Positions 1 to 6,427 of a stretch of DNA of 6,628 nt are shown here, piece after piece (the first letter of the stretch is position 1; each line of letters opens with the position of its first letter). The position numbers and the translations under genes were made by a program. Origin of the DNA: Actinomycetota bacterium. GTDB lineage: Bacteria > Actinomycetota > Coriobacteriia > Anaerosomatales > JAHIQC01. The DNA is taken from assembly GCA_018902765.1 (NCBI GenBank), contig JAHIQC010000276.1, positions 1 to 6,628 on the forward strand, read 5' to 3'. The notes below the pieces were generated by a model. The model searched no databases. It saw only the letters and a program-made list of their open reading frames with translations, and had not been told where the DNA came from.

Positions 1-738
1 GTCCTCGATTCACGAGATGAGCTCGGCGTGACAGAGGCGTTCTCCCCATTCCTACTTGCGGTTGTACGGCTCTACGATTTCGAGGGCGCCGGCACCGTAC
101 CGCACCCAGCGGCGCTCAATCGCGCTCTCATCGCCGCAGATGGATGGCGCAGGGATGGCGCGTATGTCAGGCAAGGCGCCAACAGCCAACGCACCCTTCA
201 GGACGGCTTCCCCGGGGGCCTGGACTTCGGCGGCGCGGCCAAGGGCCTGGCGCTCGGCGACGGGCTCACTGCGCTCGAGATGTCGGCGCCGGTATCGGCC
301 GCACTAGTCACCGCCGGCAGCACGACACTGACGTTCGGCCACAAGCCGGACGGTGAGCCGTGGCTCATCGGCATAGAGGATCCGCGCGACCCTGAAGCCA
401 CAATCGCCACGGTCGAGGCGTCCGACCACGTCTCGGTCTCGACCTCCGGCGATTACCAGCGCTACTTCGAGCGCGACGGGGTGCGCTATCACCACATCTT
501 GGACCCGCGCTCCGGACTGCCGGCTCGGGGGCTGCGTTCGCTCACCATCGTCGGGAACAACGGCGGTCTGGAATCCGACATCCTCTCGACCGCCCTGTTC
601 GTCATGGGACCCGACAAAGCCACCTCATATGCCGAGGAACACCGCCTCGGTCTCGTGCTCGTGGACGACGAGGGCCGGATACGTATCGTACCCGGCCCCG
701 CGAATGCTTCATGGCGGATCGTCGAAACGACCCGATGA
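1..738 (+). CDS. apbE: FAD:protein FMN transferase, ApbE family (N-terminus cut by window edge)
   Basis: ApbE enzymes move FMN from FAD onto a Thr/Ser of flavoproteins such as NqrB/C and RnfD/G subunits, usually outside the cytoplasmic membrane. The frame is open from base 1 and reaches a TGA at 736-738, giving 245 visible residues. In order they show FSPFLLAVVRLYDF (14-27), resembling the family's FDPT..PLV..WGF region; LDFGGAAKG (74-82), the flavin/Mg site; W-IGIEDP (121-128); STSGDYQRYF (147-156); HHILDPRSG (164-172); and SDILSTALFVMG (192-203), where D193 and T197 match the family's metal-binding Asp and Thr. The usual ALVNAGGD is TAGSTTLTFG here, a variant I believe occurs in some family members. 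A GTG at 28 could be read as a start, but homology extends upstream of it, so the true start and any lipoprotein signal lie outside the window. No target flavoprotein is visible nearby. Confidence 0.93.
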   Translation, partial: VLDSRDELGVTEAFSPFLLAVVRLYDFEGAGTVPHPAALNRALIAADGWRRDGAYVRQGANSQRTLQDGFPGGLDFGGAAKGLALGDGLTALEMSAPVSAALVTAGSTTLTFGHKPDGEPWLIGIEDPRDPEATIATVEASDHVSVSTSGDYQRYFERDGVRYHHILDPRSGLPARGLRSLTIVGNNGGLESDILSTALFVMGPDKATSYAEEHRLGLVLVDDEGRIRIVPGPANASWRIVETTR

Positions 739-739
739 T

Positions 740-757
740 GCGGCGCCCTTGCGCCGC
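740..757. terminator. Short GC hairpin between convergent genes
   Basis: A perfect 7-base inverted repeat, GCGGCGC and GCGCCGC with a CCTT loop, starts one base after the apbE stop and lies 16 bases from the stop of the convergent membrane-protein gene. The position fits a bidirectional terminator. Neither side carries a T-run, so intrinsic termination is uncertain. Confidence 0.4.
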
Positions 758-773
758 GTGTCCCTAGGCGAAG

Positions 774-1187
774 CTACTCGCCGATGTAGCCCTTGACGAT
801 GTCGTAAACGATCGGCATCTCGTAGTACTCGCTCTGGAACGCCTTGATGGCGGCGATGATCGCAAATACGAAGATGGCGATGCCGCCGACGAGGGCGACG
901 ATCCATCCGATGATCGGAATCACGCTGGCCACCTGAAGAACGATCCCGGCGACCCACAAGCCCAAGGCCTGGATCGCGTGGAACTTCACGAATTTCTCGT
1001 CCTTGTACGGATCGATCAAGATTGCGATTAGCGCCACAATACCGAGGACATATCCGAGAGCGGCAAGGATCTTGCTCGTGTCACTGACAGGTCCCGGGCG
1101 CCCGGGCATGCCTGCCATCGGTGCGGGAGGTGCGGGTGGTGCTGGGGCCTCGGGTGCGGGCGGAGTCATTCCGATGTTCTCATCCAT
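774..1187 (-). CDS. Small membrane protein, DUF4870/Tic20-like family
   Basis: A 137-residue protein of unknown function. Residues 8-33 are almost only Pro, Ala, Gly and Met and are probably a disordered cytosolic tail. Hydrophobic segments follow at about 40-58, 72-91 and 92-116, the last two separated by a Pro-containing turn (VIPIIGW). The stretch between segments 1 and 2, DPYKDEKFVKFHAIQALGLW (59-78), has the charged-then-FhA-Q signature I associate with DUF4870 proteins. The C-terminus, YYEMPIVYDIVKGYIGE, also fits their conserved end. The ATG at 1187 follows an AGAGGGG ribosome-binding site about 7 bases upstream. The gene is divergent from the M23 peptidase gene and convergent with apbE, so it appears to be transcribed alone. 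The family call rests on motif resemblance and the topology estimate is by eye. No role can be given. Confidence 0.82.
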   Translation of the reverse strand: MDENIGMTPPAPEAPAPPAPPAPMAGMPGRPGPVSDTSKILAALGYVLGIVALIAILIDPYKDEKFVKFHAIQALGLWVAGIVLQVASVIPIIGWIVALVGGIAIFVFAIIAAIKAFQSEYYEMPIVYDIVKGYIGE

Positions 1188-1222
1188 TGCGTTTCCCCTC
1201 TACGTCCATGCCCAGATGTTGC

Positions 1223-1253
1223 TGGCGTCAACTTACGCCACATTGAATATACT
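1223..1253. promoter_or_regulatory. Possible promoter with dyad in the divergent intergenic gap
   Basis: The gap at 1188-1342 separates two divergent genes and is visibly more AT-rich around 1242-1253. On the + strand TATACT (1248-1253) is a good -10 match, with transcription then starting about 80 bases before the peptidase ATG. On the - strand TATATT (1251-1246) overlaps it and could serve the membrane-protein gene. Neither has a clear -35 box. An inverted repeat, TGGCGT (1223-1228) and ACGCCA (1235-1240), covers the -35 area of the + strand candidate and could be an operator. The evidence is positional and pattern-based only. Confidence 0.3.
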
Positions 1254-1342
1254 CCCATACCCTGATAGGCTCTAACCAGAAATCGCGCCTTCCGGGGCAA
1301 ACATCGTCTCAAACACAGCACGCCTACCGGAGGAATCACAGC

Positions 1343-2572
1343 ATGAAACGCAGCCGCGCATATTTCATCGCCCTCCTTGCCTTGGCCATGGCCTTATCTT
1401 CGGTTGCCCCCGCTCTTGGCGCGACCTCAGCCGATCTGGCGGCTTCTCGCCAGAAGGCCGCCGAGGCCCGCAAAGCTGCCGAAACTGCCCAAGCGACCGC
1501 TGATCAGCTCAAGGTCGAGGTCCAGGCGCTCGACTCCAAGATCGCTTCGCTTGAAGGCAAGGTCAAAGAACTCGAGCCTAAGATCTCGCAAGCTACAAGC
1601 CGGACTGCGAAGCTCAAGGCTGAAGTCGAGCAGCTCCGTGCACGAATCACCCAAAAGCAGACCGAGATCGTACGCGTGGAGGCGGATTACGACGTCCAAC
1701 AGCAGTTGTTGGGCGCACGGATGTCGACCTCGTACAAGCAAGGCAACATGTTCTACGTCGACCTGCTGCTGGGCTCCAAGAACTTCAGCGACCTGATCTC
1801 GCGGACCACGCTTGTCCAGCGCGTCATCGAGTCCGATCAAGACATTGCGGCCCACCTCAAGAGCACGAAGTTCGACCTCGAGAACCGCAAAGCGGAGCTC
1901 GGACGCGCACTGGACGAGGTGCAGGTGAAGCGCACCGAAGCTGAGCTTGTCGAGAAGAACCTCAAGTCGATGCGCTCGCAGCGTCAGTCGGCCGTGGATC
2001 AGCAGGAAGGCATCCAAGACCAGAAGGCCGCGATGATGGTCGACAATGCCGCCAACGCCGCGCGCCTTCGCAAGCTCGCCGAGGCCGAAGAGGCCGAGGC
2101 CCGTGACATCGAAAAGGAACTTGCTGCGCGCTCCTCTGGTGGCGCAGGACAGTACAACGGCGTCATGGCTTGGCCTGTGCCCGGCTTCTACCGTGTCACT
2201 TCGCCCTACGGTCCGCGCATCTGTCCGTTCCACGGAGCCGAGGTCCATCCGGGGATCGATGTCGGTCGCAACGTGGATCCCGAGCAGTCCATCAACGGCG
2301 CCGCAATCGTGGCGGCTGGCGACGGTACCGTCATCTATGCCGGCTACCGCGGCTCGTACGGCAACACCGTGATGATCGACCACGGAGACGGACTCGTGAC
2401 GCTCTATGCACACCAGCAGGGTGGTGGGATCACCGTGTCTGTCGGCGCGCACGTGAGCAAGGGTGAGCGGATCGGCACAGTCGGATCGACAGGCAACTCC
2501 ACCGGACCGCATCTGCACTTCGAGACGCGCGTCAATGGTCGCGCCATCAATCCCATGGTCTACGTCCGCTAG
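1343..2572 (+). CDS. Secreted coiled-coil murein hydrolase, PcsB/EnvC-like, M23 (LytM) domain
   Basis: A 409-residue secreted protein that probably cuts, or controls cutting of, peptidoglycan cross-bridges. Residues 1-26 are a signal peptide: basic start MKRSR, hydrophobic core, then APALGA near the likely cleavage site. Residues 29-262 are rich in Ala, Lys, Glu and Gln with heptad-like spacing, fitting two long coiled-coil stretches. Between them lies MFYVDLLLGSKNFSDLISR (136-154), the short conserved hinge typical of PcsB-like N-terminal domains. The C-terminal M23/LytM domain (about 274-409) keeps all active-site elements: H302 and D306 in HPGIDVG, H357 in LYAH, and H390/H392 in GPHLHFE. 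It therefore looks catalytically competent, unlike degenerate NlpD/EnvC activators. In PcsB and EnvC the coiled coil docks on FtsEX, but no ftsEX is visible here. GGAGGAA (1329-1335) lies 7 bases before the ATG and fixes the start. The gene is apparently monocistronic. Confidence 0.94.
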   Translation: MKRSRAYFIALLALAMALSSVAPALGATSADLAASRQKAAEARKAAETAQATADQLKVEVQALDSKIASLEGKVKELEPKISQATSRTAKLKAEVEQLRARITQKQTEIVRVEADYDVQQQLLGARMSTSYKQGNMFYVDLLLGSKNFSDLISRTTLVQRVIESDQDIAAHLKSTKFDLENRKAELGRALDEVQVKRTEAELVEKNLKSMRSQRQSAVDQQEGIQDQKAAMMVDNAANAARLRKLAEAEEAEARDIEKELAARSSGGAGQYNGVMAWPVPGFYRVTSPYGPRICPFHGAEVHPGIDVGRNVDPEQSINGAAIVAAGDGTVIYAGYRGSYGNTVMIDHGDGLVTLYAHQQGGGITVSVGAHVSKGERIGTVGSTGNSTGPHLHFETRVNGRAINPMVYVR

Positions 2573-2576
2573 AGCA

Positions 2577-2604
2577 AGCGAGAACCGCCACCGGCCTTCG
2601 CGCT
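2577..2604. terminator. Imperfect hairpin between convergent peptidase and pth genes
   Basis: AGCGAGAA (2577-2584) and TTCGCGCT (2597-2604) pair at 7 of 8 positions around a 12-base loop. The structure fills the 32-base gap between the two convergent stop codons. It may end transcripts from both sides, but there is no T-run and the loop is large, so the call is tentative. Confidence 0.33.
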
Positions 2605-3171
2605 CTACCCGGCGTTGAACTCCTGCATCGCCGAGTCGATTCCGTGTTCGAGCACGTGCATCACGGCTTGCGCTCCGGTGGGAACCATCGCCTCGAAGTC
2701 CTCGAGCGTCTCGCCCCGCAGTTGCTGCAGCACCCAATCGGCGGCATCCATGCGGCCCGGAGGGCGCCCGACGCCGATCCGGATGCGCGGATATGCATCC
2801 GAGCCCAGTTGATCGGTGATCGAACGAAGTCCGTTGTGACCGCCATGACCTCCCCCACGCTTGGTTCGCACCGAGCCCGGGGGAAGGTCTATGTCGTCGT
2901 GGACGATGATGATCTCATCGACTGCGGCACCATGGATGTCTGCGAGTTTGGCGATCGCCTTGCCTGAAACGTTCATGAACGTCTGAGGCTTGGCGAGTAC
3001 CAGTTCCTCATCGCCGAAACGGACGATCGCCGTCTTGGCGCCGGCCTCGTCCTTCCAGTATGACGCGCGCAGATTCTCGCCAAGCAGGTCTACCACCAAG
3101 AAGCCTGCGTTATGACGAGTGTGTTCGTACTCAGGGCCTGGATTGCCCAGGCCCACAACTATTCGGGGCAT
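2605..3171 (-). CDS. pth: Peptidyl-tRNA hydrolase
   Basis: Cleaves the ester bond of peptidyl-tRNAs that drop off ribosomes, freeing tRNA for reuse in the cytoplasm. The 188-residue length is normal for bacterial Pth. GLGNPGPEYEHTRHNAGF (7-24) contains N10 and the catalytic H20. KPQTFMNVSG (61-70) holds N67. VHDDIDLPPG (90-99) holds the H91-D92 pair, matching E. coli H92-D93. GGGHGGHNGLRS (106-117) holds N113, matching E. coli N114. All residues needed for substrate binding and catalysis are present. GAGGA (3178-3182) precedes the ATG by 6 bases. The gene begins 15 bases after the rplY stop, so it is the last visible gene of the glmU-prs-rplY-pth operon. In B. subtilis the same position is held by its orthologue spoVC. 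Confidence 0.98.
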   Translation of the reverse strand: MPRIVVGLGNPGPEYEHTRHNAGFLVVDLLGENLRASYWKDEAGAKTAIVRFGDEELVLAKPQTFMNVSGKAIAKLADIHGAAVDEIIIVHDDIDLPPGSVRTKRGGGHGGHNGLRSITDQLGSDAYPRIRIGVGRPPGRMDAADWVLQQLRGETLEDFEAMVPTGAQAVMHVLEHGIDSAMQEFNAG

Positions 3172-3186
3172 TCGAGTTCCTCGGTG

Positions 3187-3831
3187 CTACTCGGCGGCCT
3201 CTTCGGACTCGCCGATGACCTCAGGCTGCACCTCTTCGGCACTGGCTGCGATCTCGTCCTCGGTCGGCTCGGCTGTCGGAGTCGTCACTGAGCACACGAC
3301 CTGTTCCGGGTCGTCGATGATACTCACGCCCTTGGGAAGGATGATGTCGCTCACGTGCACCGTGCTGCCGAGCTCCATATCGGTGACGTCCACATCGATG
3401 AAATCAGGCAGGTCGGCCGGCAGAGCCTCCAACGTGACTTCACGGAGCTCATGGAGTAGCACGCCGCCGGACTTGACGCCCACGGCGTCGCCGACGAAGT
3501 GCAGGTTGACCGGGGCCTGCGTGACCTGGTCCATACGCACAGCGAGAAAGTCCACGTGCACGATCGTGCCCTTGATGGGGCTGTGCTGGATCTGCTTGAG
3601 CATCGCGGCGACAGGCTTGGTCTCGCCTTCGAGGGCGATCTGCACCAGACCACCGGAACCCTCGTGGTGCTGCATGAACAGCTCGAAGTCGTGACGATCC
3701 ACGGTGATCGAGGTGCTCTCACGGCCCGCTCCGTAAAGGACGGCGGGAATCAGGCCTGCCTTTTGGAGCCTGTGACCGGACTTGCCGATCACCGTTCTGA
3801 GTTGTGCAGCAATCGCTAGTTCTTCTGCCAT
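3187..3831 (-). CDS. rplY: 50S ribosomal protein L25, long Ctc/TL5 form
   Basis: Binds 5S rRNA in the large subunit. The 214-residue protein is the long form (Ctc/TL5), not the short one-domain E. coli type. Residues 5 to about 95 form the L25 domain, with IPAVLYG (28-34) and VHVDFLAV (91-98). Residues about 100-185 form the TL5-type beta domain, with GDAVGVKSGGVL (114-125), then LPADLPDFIDVDVTDMELG (137-155), and VVCSV (178-182). Residues 187-214 are an acidic tail rich in Glu and Ala, common in actinobacterial versions. GGAG lies 11 bases before the ATG. It sits 56 bases after prs and 15 before pth, the same place as ctc in B. subtilis, where ctc is also a general-stress gene. I see no separate stress promoter here, and expression as part of the operon is the simplest reading. 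Confidence 0.97.
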   Translation of the reverse strand: MAEELAIAAQLRTVIGKSGHRLQKAGLIPAVLYGAGRESTSITVDRHDFELFMQHHEGSGGLVQIALEGETKPVAAMLKQIQHSPIKGTIVHVDFLAVRMDQVTQAPVNLHFVGDAVGVKSGGVLLHELREVTLEALPADLPDFIDVDVTDMELGSTVHVSDIILPKGVSIIDDPEQVVCSVTTPTAEPTEDEIAASAEEVQPEVIGESEEAAE

Positions 3832-3887
3832 GTTACTTCGTGCTCCTTTCGTGGCGACACGCCCCGAAGAGGCGCACGCAGTGGTCC

Positions 3888-4850
3888 TTACAGCTGGAAG
3901 TCGGGGTCGAACAGCTCGGATACCGACTCGTCGTTATACACGTTCTGAATTGCGTGCGCGAAGAGCGGAGCTACGCTCAGGACGCGGATCTTGCCATGCT
4001 TTCGCTCCTCGGGTACGGGAAGCGTGTTGGTGACAACCACCTCAACAGCCGGCGAGGACTCGATACGCTCGTACGCCGGCGGCGAGAAGATTCCATGAGT
4101 AGCACATACATAAACGGACTTCGCGCCCTTTTGGACGAGAGCCTTGGCGCCTTCTGTCACCGAGCCGGCGGTGTCGATCATGTCATCGGCAATGATGCAG
4201 TTCTTTCCGGCGACTTCACCGATCACATGGGTGATCTCGGCCACGTTGTGCTCAGGGCGCCCCTTGTGCATGATCGCGAGCGAAGCGCCGAGCATGTCAG
4301 CGAGCTTCTTGCACGCCTTGGCCCGACCCACGTCAGGCGACACGACGCACATGTTCTCAAGCTCGAGAGACTCGAAGTAATCAGCCAGGATCGGCAGCGC
4401 CGTCAGGTGGTTCACCGGCTGGTTGAAGAAGCCCTGGATCTGGCCTTGATGCAAATCCATGGCGATCACACGGTCGACGCCCGCTGTCGTCATCAGATCA
4501 GCGACCAGCTTGGCGGTGATCGGCTCACGTGCCGCGGACTTCTTGTCCTGCCGCGCGTATCCGTAGTGGCTCACGACGGCGGTGATGGTGCGTGCCGAGG
4601 CGCGCTTGGCCGCATCGACCATGATGAGCAGCTCCATGAGGCAGTCATTCACCGGAGTGCACACCGACTGAAGCAGGAAGACGTCCGCACCGCGCACCGA
4701 CTCGAGGAAGCGCACGTAGATCTCGCCGTTGGCGAACTTGGAGATCTTGACGTTGCCCAGCTCGACACCAAGGTGCTCAGCTATATCCTCGGCCCACTCG
4801 CGGTTCGAGGTGCCCGAGAACACCATCATGCGTTTTCCTGAATCACCCAT
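3888..4850 (-). CDS. prs: Ribose-phosphate pyrophosphokinase (PRPP synthetase)
   Basis: Makes PRPP from ribose 5-phosphate and ATP, feeding purine, pyrimidine, NAD, His and Trp synthesis. From the ATG at 4850 the protein has 320 residues, normal for class I Prs. Visible elements are FSGTSN (11-16), the catalytic flexible loop YGYARQDKK (96-104), the metal/ATP motif DLHQGQIQGFF (132-142), VVSPDVGRAKACKKLA (169-184), KGRPEHN (196-202) and the PRPP loop DDMIDTAGS (222-230). The family's usual SPDVGG is SPDVGR here, with MHKGR in place of IDKRR, features I associate with Coriobacteriia-type enzymes. The frame also allows a GTG at 4862, but that codon overlaps the AGGAG site. An ATG at 4829 with an AGGA 6 bases upstream is a second possibility, giving 313 residues. 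The start lies 14 bases after the glmU stop, indicating co-transcription and probably coupled translation. Confidence 0.97.
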   Translation of the reverse strand: MGDSGKRMMVFSGTSNREWAEDIAEHLGVELGNVKISKFANGEIYVRFLESVRGADVFLLQSVCTPVNDCLMELLIMVDAAKRASARTITAVVSHYGYARQDKKSAAREPITAKLVADLMTTAGVDRVIAMDLHQGQIQGFFNQPVNHLTALPILADYFESLELENMCVVSPDVGRAKACKKLADMLGASLAIMHKGRPEHNVAEITHVIGEVAGKNCIIADDMIDTAGSVTEGAKALVQKGAKSVYVCATHGIFSPPAYERIESSPAVEVVVTNTLPVPEERKHGKIRVLSVAPLFAHAIQNVYNDESVSELFDPDFQL

Positions 4851-4861
4851 ACTGCCGAACA

Positions 4862-4866
4862 CTCCT
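4862..4866 (-). promoter_or_regulatory. prs ribosome-binding site fused to the glmU stop codon
   Basis: On the minus strand the glmU stop TAG (4867-4865) is the start of TAGGAG, so AGGAG (4866-4862) shares bases with it. The site is 11 bases from the ATG at 4850. It favours that ATG over the GTG at 4862, which would sit inside the site. Such an arrangement suits ribosomes passing directly from glmU to prs. Confidence 0.6.
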
Positions 4867-6244
4867 ACTCGTCTCGCTTCGTCTGCTTGCGCCGACGCTC
4901 GGCAAAACCCGTTACGTTGCGCTGTTCCGTGCGCTCAATACCGAGCGCTCCGGCAGGCACATCGCGGGCTATCGCACTGCCCGCGCCGGTGATCGCGCCC
5001 TCCCCGATTCTGACGGGGGCTACGAGCATGGTATCAGAGCCGATGAACACACCATCCTCAATGATGGTGCGATGTTTGGCGACACCGTCGTAGTTGCAGG
5101 TGATAGTACCGGCTCCCACGTTGACTCCCGATCCGATCGTCGCGTCGCCTATATAGGACAAATGGGGCACTTTTGAGTTTTCCCCCACGATGGAGTTCTT
5201 TATCTCGACGCAGGTACCCGCCTTGGCCCGCGCAGCAAGCACGGCTCCGGGGCGCAGGTAGGCAACCGGCCCCACACTCGCTCCGACACCAACGTCGGCG
5301 CCGAGTAGAATCGACGAATCCACGCGTGCATCCGCACCGATCGTCGAATCTGTGATGCGCGTGTTTGGCCCGAGATGCGCGCGATCGCCCACGCTCACCT
5401 CACCCATTAGAAACGTCATGGGCTCGAGGATCACGTCGCGACCAAGCGTCACGCCGGGCGCGATCCATGTGGACTCGGGTGAGATCATGGTCACACCGGC
5501 GAGCATATGGCGCTCGTTGATGCGACGCTGAAGCACTCGGGTGACCTCGGCGAGCTGAACCCGGGAGTTCACGCCGTGCGACTCATCGACATCGTCGGTG
5601 ATCACGGCTCTGACCCCAAGACCCTCGGAGGCGAACAGGGCCACAAGGTCGGTCAGGTAATACTCGGCCTGCGCGTTGGAGGCCTCGAGCCGGTGCAAAT
5701 GCGCGCTTAACGCCGCGCCGTCGAAGCAATAGCTGCCAACATTGCACTCATCCATGCCGAGGAGTTCTGCCGGCAGATCCTTGTGCTCGGTGATGCCGGT
5801 GACCTGTCCGCTCGCATCGCGGATGATCCGGCCGTATCCGGTCGGATCGGGAAATCTGGCGGAGAGCACAACACATGCGGCCTTGGTGCTCGCGGCGGTT
5901 TCGACCAGGGACGATATCGTCTCAGGACGGATCAGCGGCACGTCCCCGGCAAGGATCACCACGGGACCGGCAAGCTCGCCGACTGCCTCAAGCGCGCACA
6001 TGACGGCGTGCCCTGTACCGTGCTGCTCGTTCTGGCGCGCGAACTCAAGTCCCGGCAGAAGCGCTTCGACGACATCGGCTTTGTGCCCCGTCACCACGAC
6101 AACGCGCTCGACGCCGGCTGCTTGTGCGGCGGCCACGACGTGCTCGATGATCGAAACGCCGAGGACCTCGTGTGCGACCTTAGGCATATCGGAGTTCATG
6201 CGGGTACCCTCGCCCGCAGCCAGAATGATCGCCGTCGCCTTCAT
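4865..6244 (-). CDS. glmU: Bifunctional GlcN-1-P acetyltransferase / GlcNAc-1-P uridylyltransferase
   Basis: Catalyses the last two steps to UDP-GlcNAc, the cytoplasmic precursor of peptidoglycan. It has 459 residues, the normal length. The N-terminal uridylyltransferase domain (about 1-230) shows LAAGEGTRM (8-16) with S18 and PK (21-22), then QHGTGHA (74-80), AGDVPLI (99-105, metal-binding D101) and HGVNSR (223-228, N226). The C-terminal left-handed beta-helix (about 250-440) has repeated hexapeptides such as IAPGVTLGRDVILEP. Its acetyltransferase residues are R331 (YLRPGA), K349 (VEIKN), H361 (catalytic base in KVPHLSYIGDA), Y364, and N384/Y385 (TITCNYDG). Both activities should therefore be intact. 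The tail (445-459) is basic. The ATG at 6244 follows GAGGTGA closely (3 bases), a strong match to the 16S end at short spacing. It is the first protein gene after tRNA-Gln, with no clear terminator between them, and it heads the prs-rplY-pth operon. Confidence 0.98.
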   Translation of the reverse strand: MKATAIILAAGEGTRMNSDMPKVAHEVLGVSIIEHVVAAAQAAGVERVVVVTGHKADVVEALLPGLEFARQNEQHGTGHAVMCALEAVGELAGPVVILAGDVPLIRPETISSLVETAASTKAACVVLSARFPDPTGYGRIIRDASGQVTGITEHKDLPAELLGMDECNVGSYCFDGAALSAHLHRLEASNAQAEYYLTDLVALFASEGLGVRAVITDDVDESHGVNSRVQLAEVTRVLQRRINERHMLAGVTMISPESTWIAPGVTLGRDVILEPMTFLMGEVSVGDRAHLGPNTRITDSTIGADARVDSSILLGADVGVGASVGPVAYLRPGAVLAARAKAGTCVEIKNSIVGENSKVPHLSYIGDATIGSGVNVGAGTITCNYDGVAKHRTIIEDGVFIGSDTMLVAPVRIGEGAITGAGSAIARDVPAGALGIERTEQRNVTGFAERRRKQTKRDE

Positions 6245-6300
6245 GGGTCACCTCGAACAAAGAGTAGGGAAGGCGCGTTGATACGCCTAGGTATGGCATG

Positions 6301-6375
6301 TGGCTGGGGCGGTAGGATTCGAACCTACGAATGTCGGCTCCAAAGGCCGATGCCTTACCGCTTGGCGACGCCCCA
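6301..6375 (-). tRNA. tRNA-Gln (anticodon UUG), CCA encoded
   Basis: The 75-base gene folds into a complete cloverleaf. The acceptor stem TGGGGCG/CGCCCCA has a U-A first pair, as is usual for tRNA-Gln, and discriminator G. The D arm is GCC/GGC with an AAGCGGTAA loop. The anticodon arm is TCGGC/GCCGA around CTTTGGA, so the anticodon is TTG, reading CAA and probably CAG. The variable loop is CATTC, and the T arm is GTAGG/CCTAC around TTCGAAT. CCA is encoded at 6303-6301. It lies between spoVG and glmU on the same strand, 56 bases before glmU. A weak -10-like TAAACT (6394-6389) lies just upstream without a clear -35, so it may share a transcript with its neighbours. Confidence 0.98.
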
Positions 6376-6427
6376 AGTTACCCGAAGGAGTTTAGCAAAC
6401 GAGCGCGCTGTGTGCGCGCTTGGGGCG
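6369..6427 (-). repeat. 9-base inverted repeat linking the leader to the tRNA-Gln 5' end
   Basis: Reading the minus strand, CGCCCCAAG (6427-6419) in the leader is the exact reverse complement of CTTGGGGCG (6377-6369). The second arm covers the two bases before tRNA-Gln and its whole 5' acceptor strand. The leader arm therefore copies the tRNA's own 3' acceptor strand (CGCCCCA). The GC hairpin at 6402-6420 lies between the arms and overlaps the leader arm by two bases. The repeat is directly visible; any role in folding or processing is inference. Confidence 0.5.
6391..6420 (-). terminator. GC-rich hairpin with short T-rich tail after spoVG
   Basis: On the minus strand AGCGCGC (6420-6414) and GCGCGCT (6408-6402) form a perfect 7-base stem with an ACACA loop, followed by CGTTTGCT. 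It starts about 40 bases after the spoVG stop and 27 before tRNA-Gln. Shape and place fit an intrinsic terminator, but the T tract is broken, so partial read-through into tRNA-Gln and glmU is possible. Confidence 0.45.

Noticed and set aside
28..738. A complete apbE-like gene starting at GTG 28
   Set aside because: The frame is open back to base 1 and ApbE homology extends upstream, so this is a partial gene, not a short full-length one.
1427..2737. A 436-codon open frame on the minus strand, opposite the M23 peptidase gene and running into the pth 3' end
   Set aside because: It is antisense to two well-recognised genes, its translation is rich in Arg, Asp, Gly and His without domain motifs, and long antisense frames are expected in GC-rich DNA.
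3832..3887. Small hairpins in the prs-rplY gap (for example GGCGTGTCGCC)
   Set aside because: Stems of 4-6 pairs are expected by chance in such GC-rich sequence, and the gap is otherwise an ordinary intra-operon spacer with a GGAG site.
3804..4841. A 345-codon open frame on the plus strand, opposite prs
   Set aside because: It mirrors the codon pattern of prs, whose catalytic motifs are unmistakable, and its own translation shows no recognisable family.
6271..6288. Hairpin AGGCG/CGCCT between tRNA-Gln and glmU as a terminator
   Set aside because: Only 5 base pairs with an 8-base loop and no T-run follows; too weak to call.
6301..6375. tRNA-Gln as an integration site for a mobile element
   Set aside because: No integrase, no direct copy of the tRNA 3' end of useful length, and the flanking genes keep an ancestral order.
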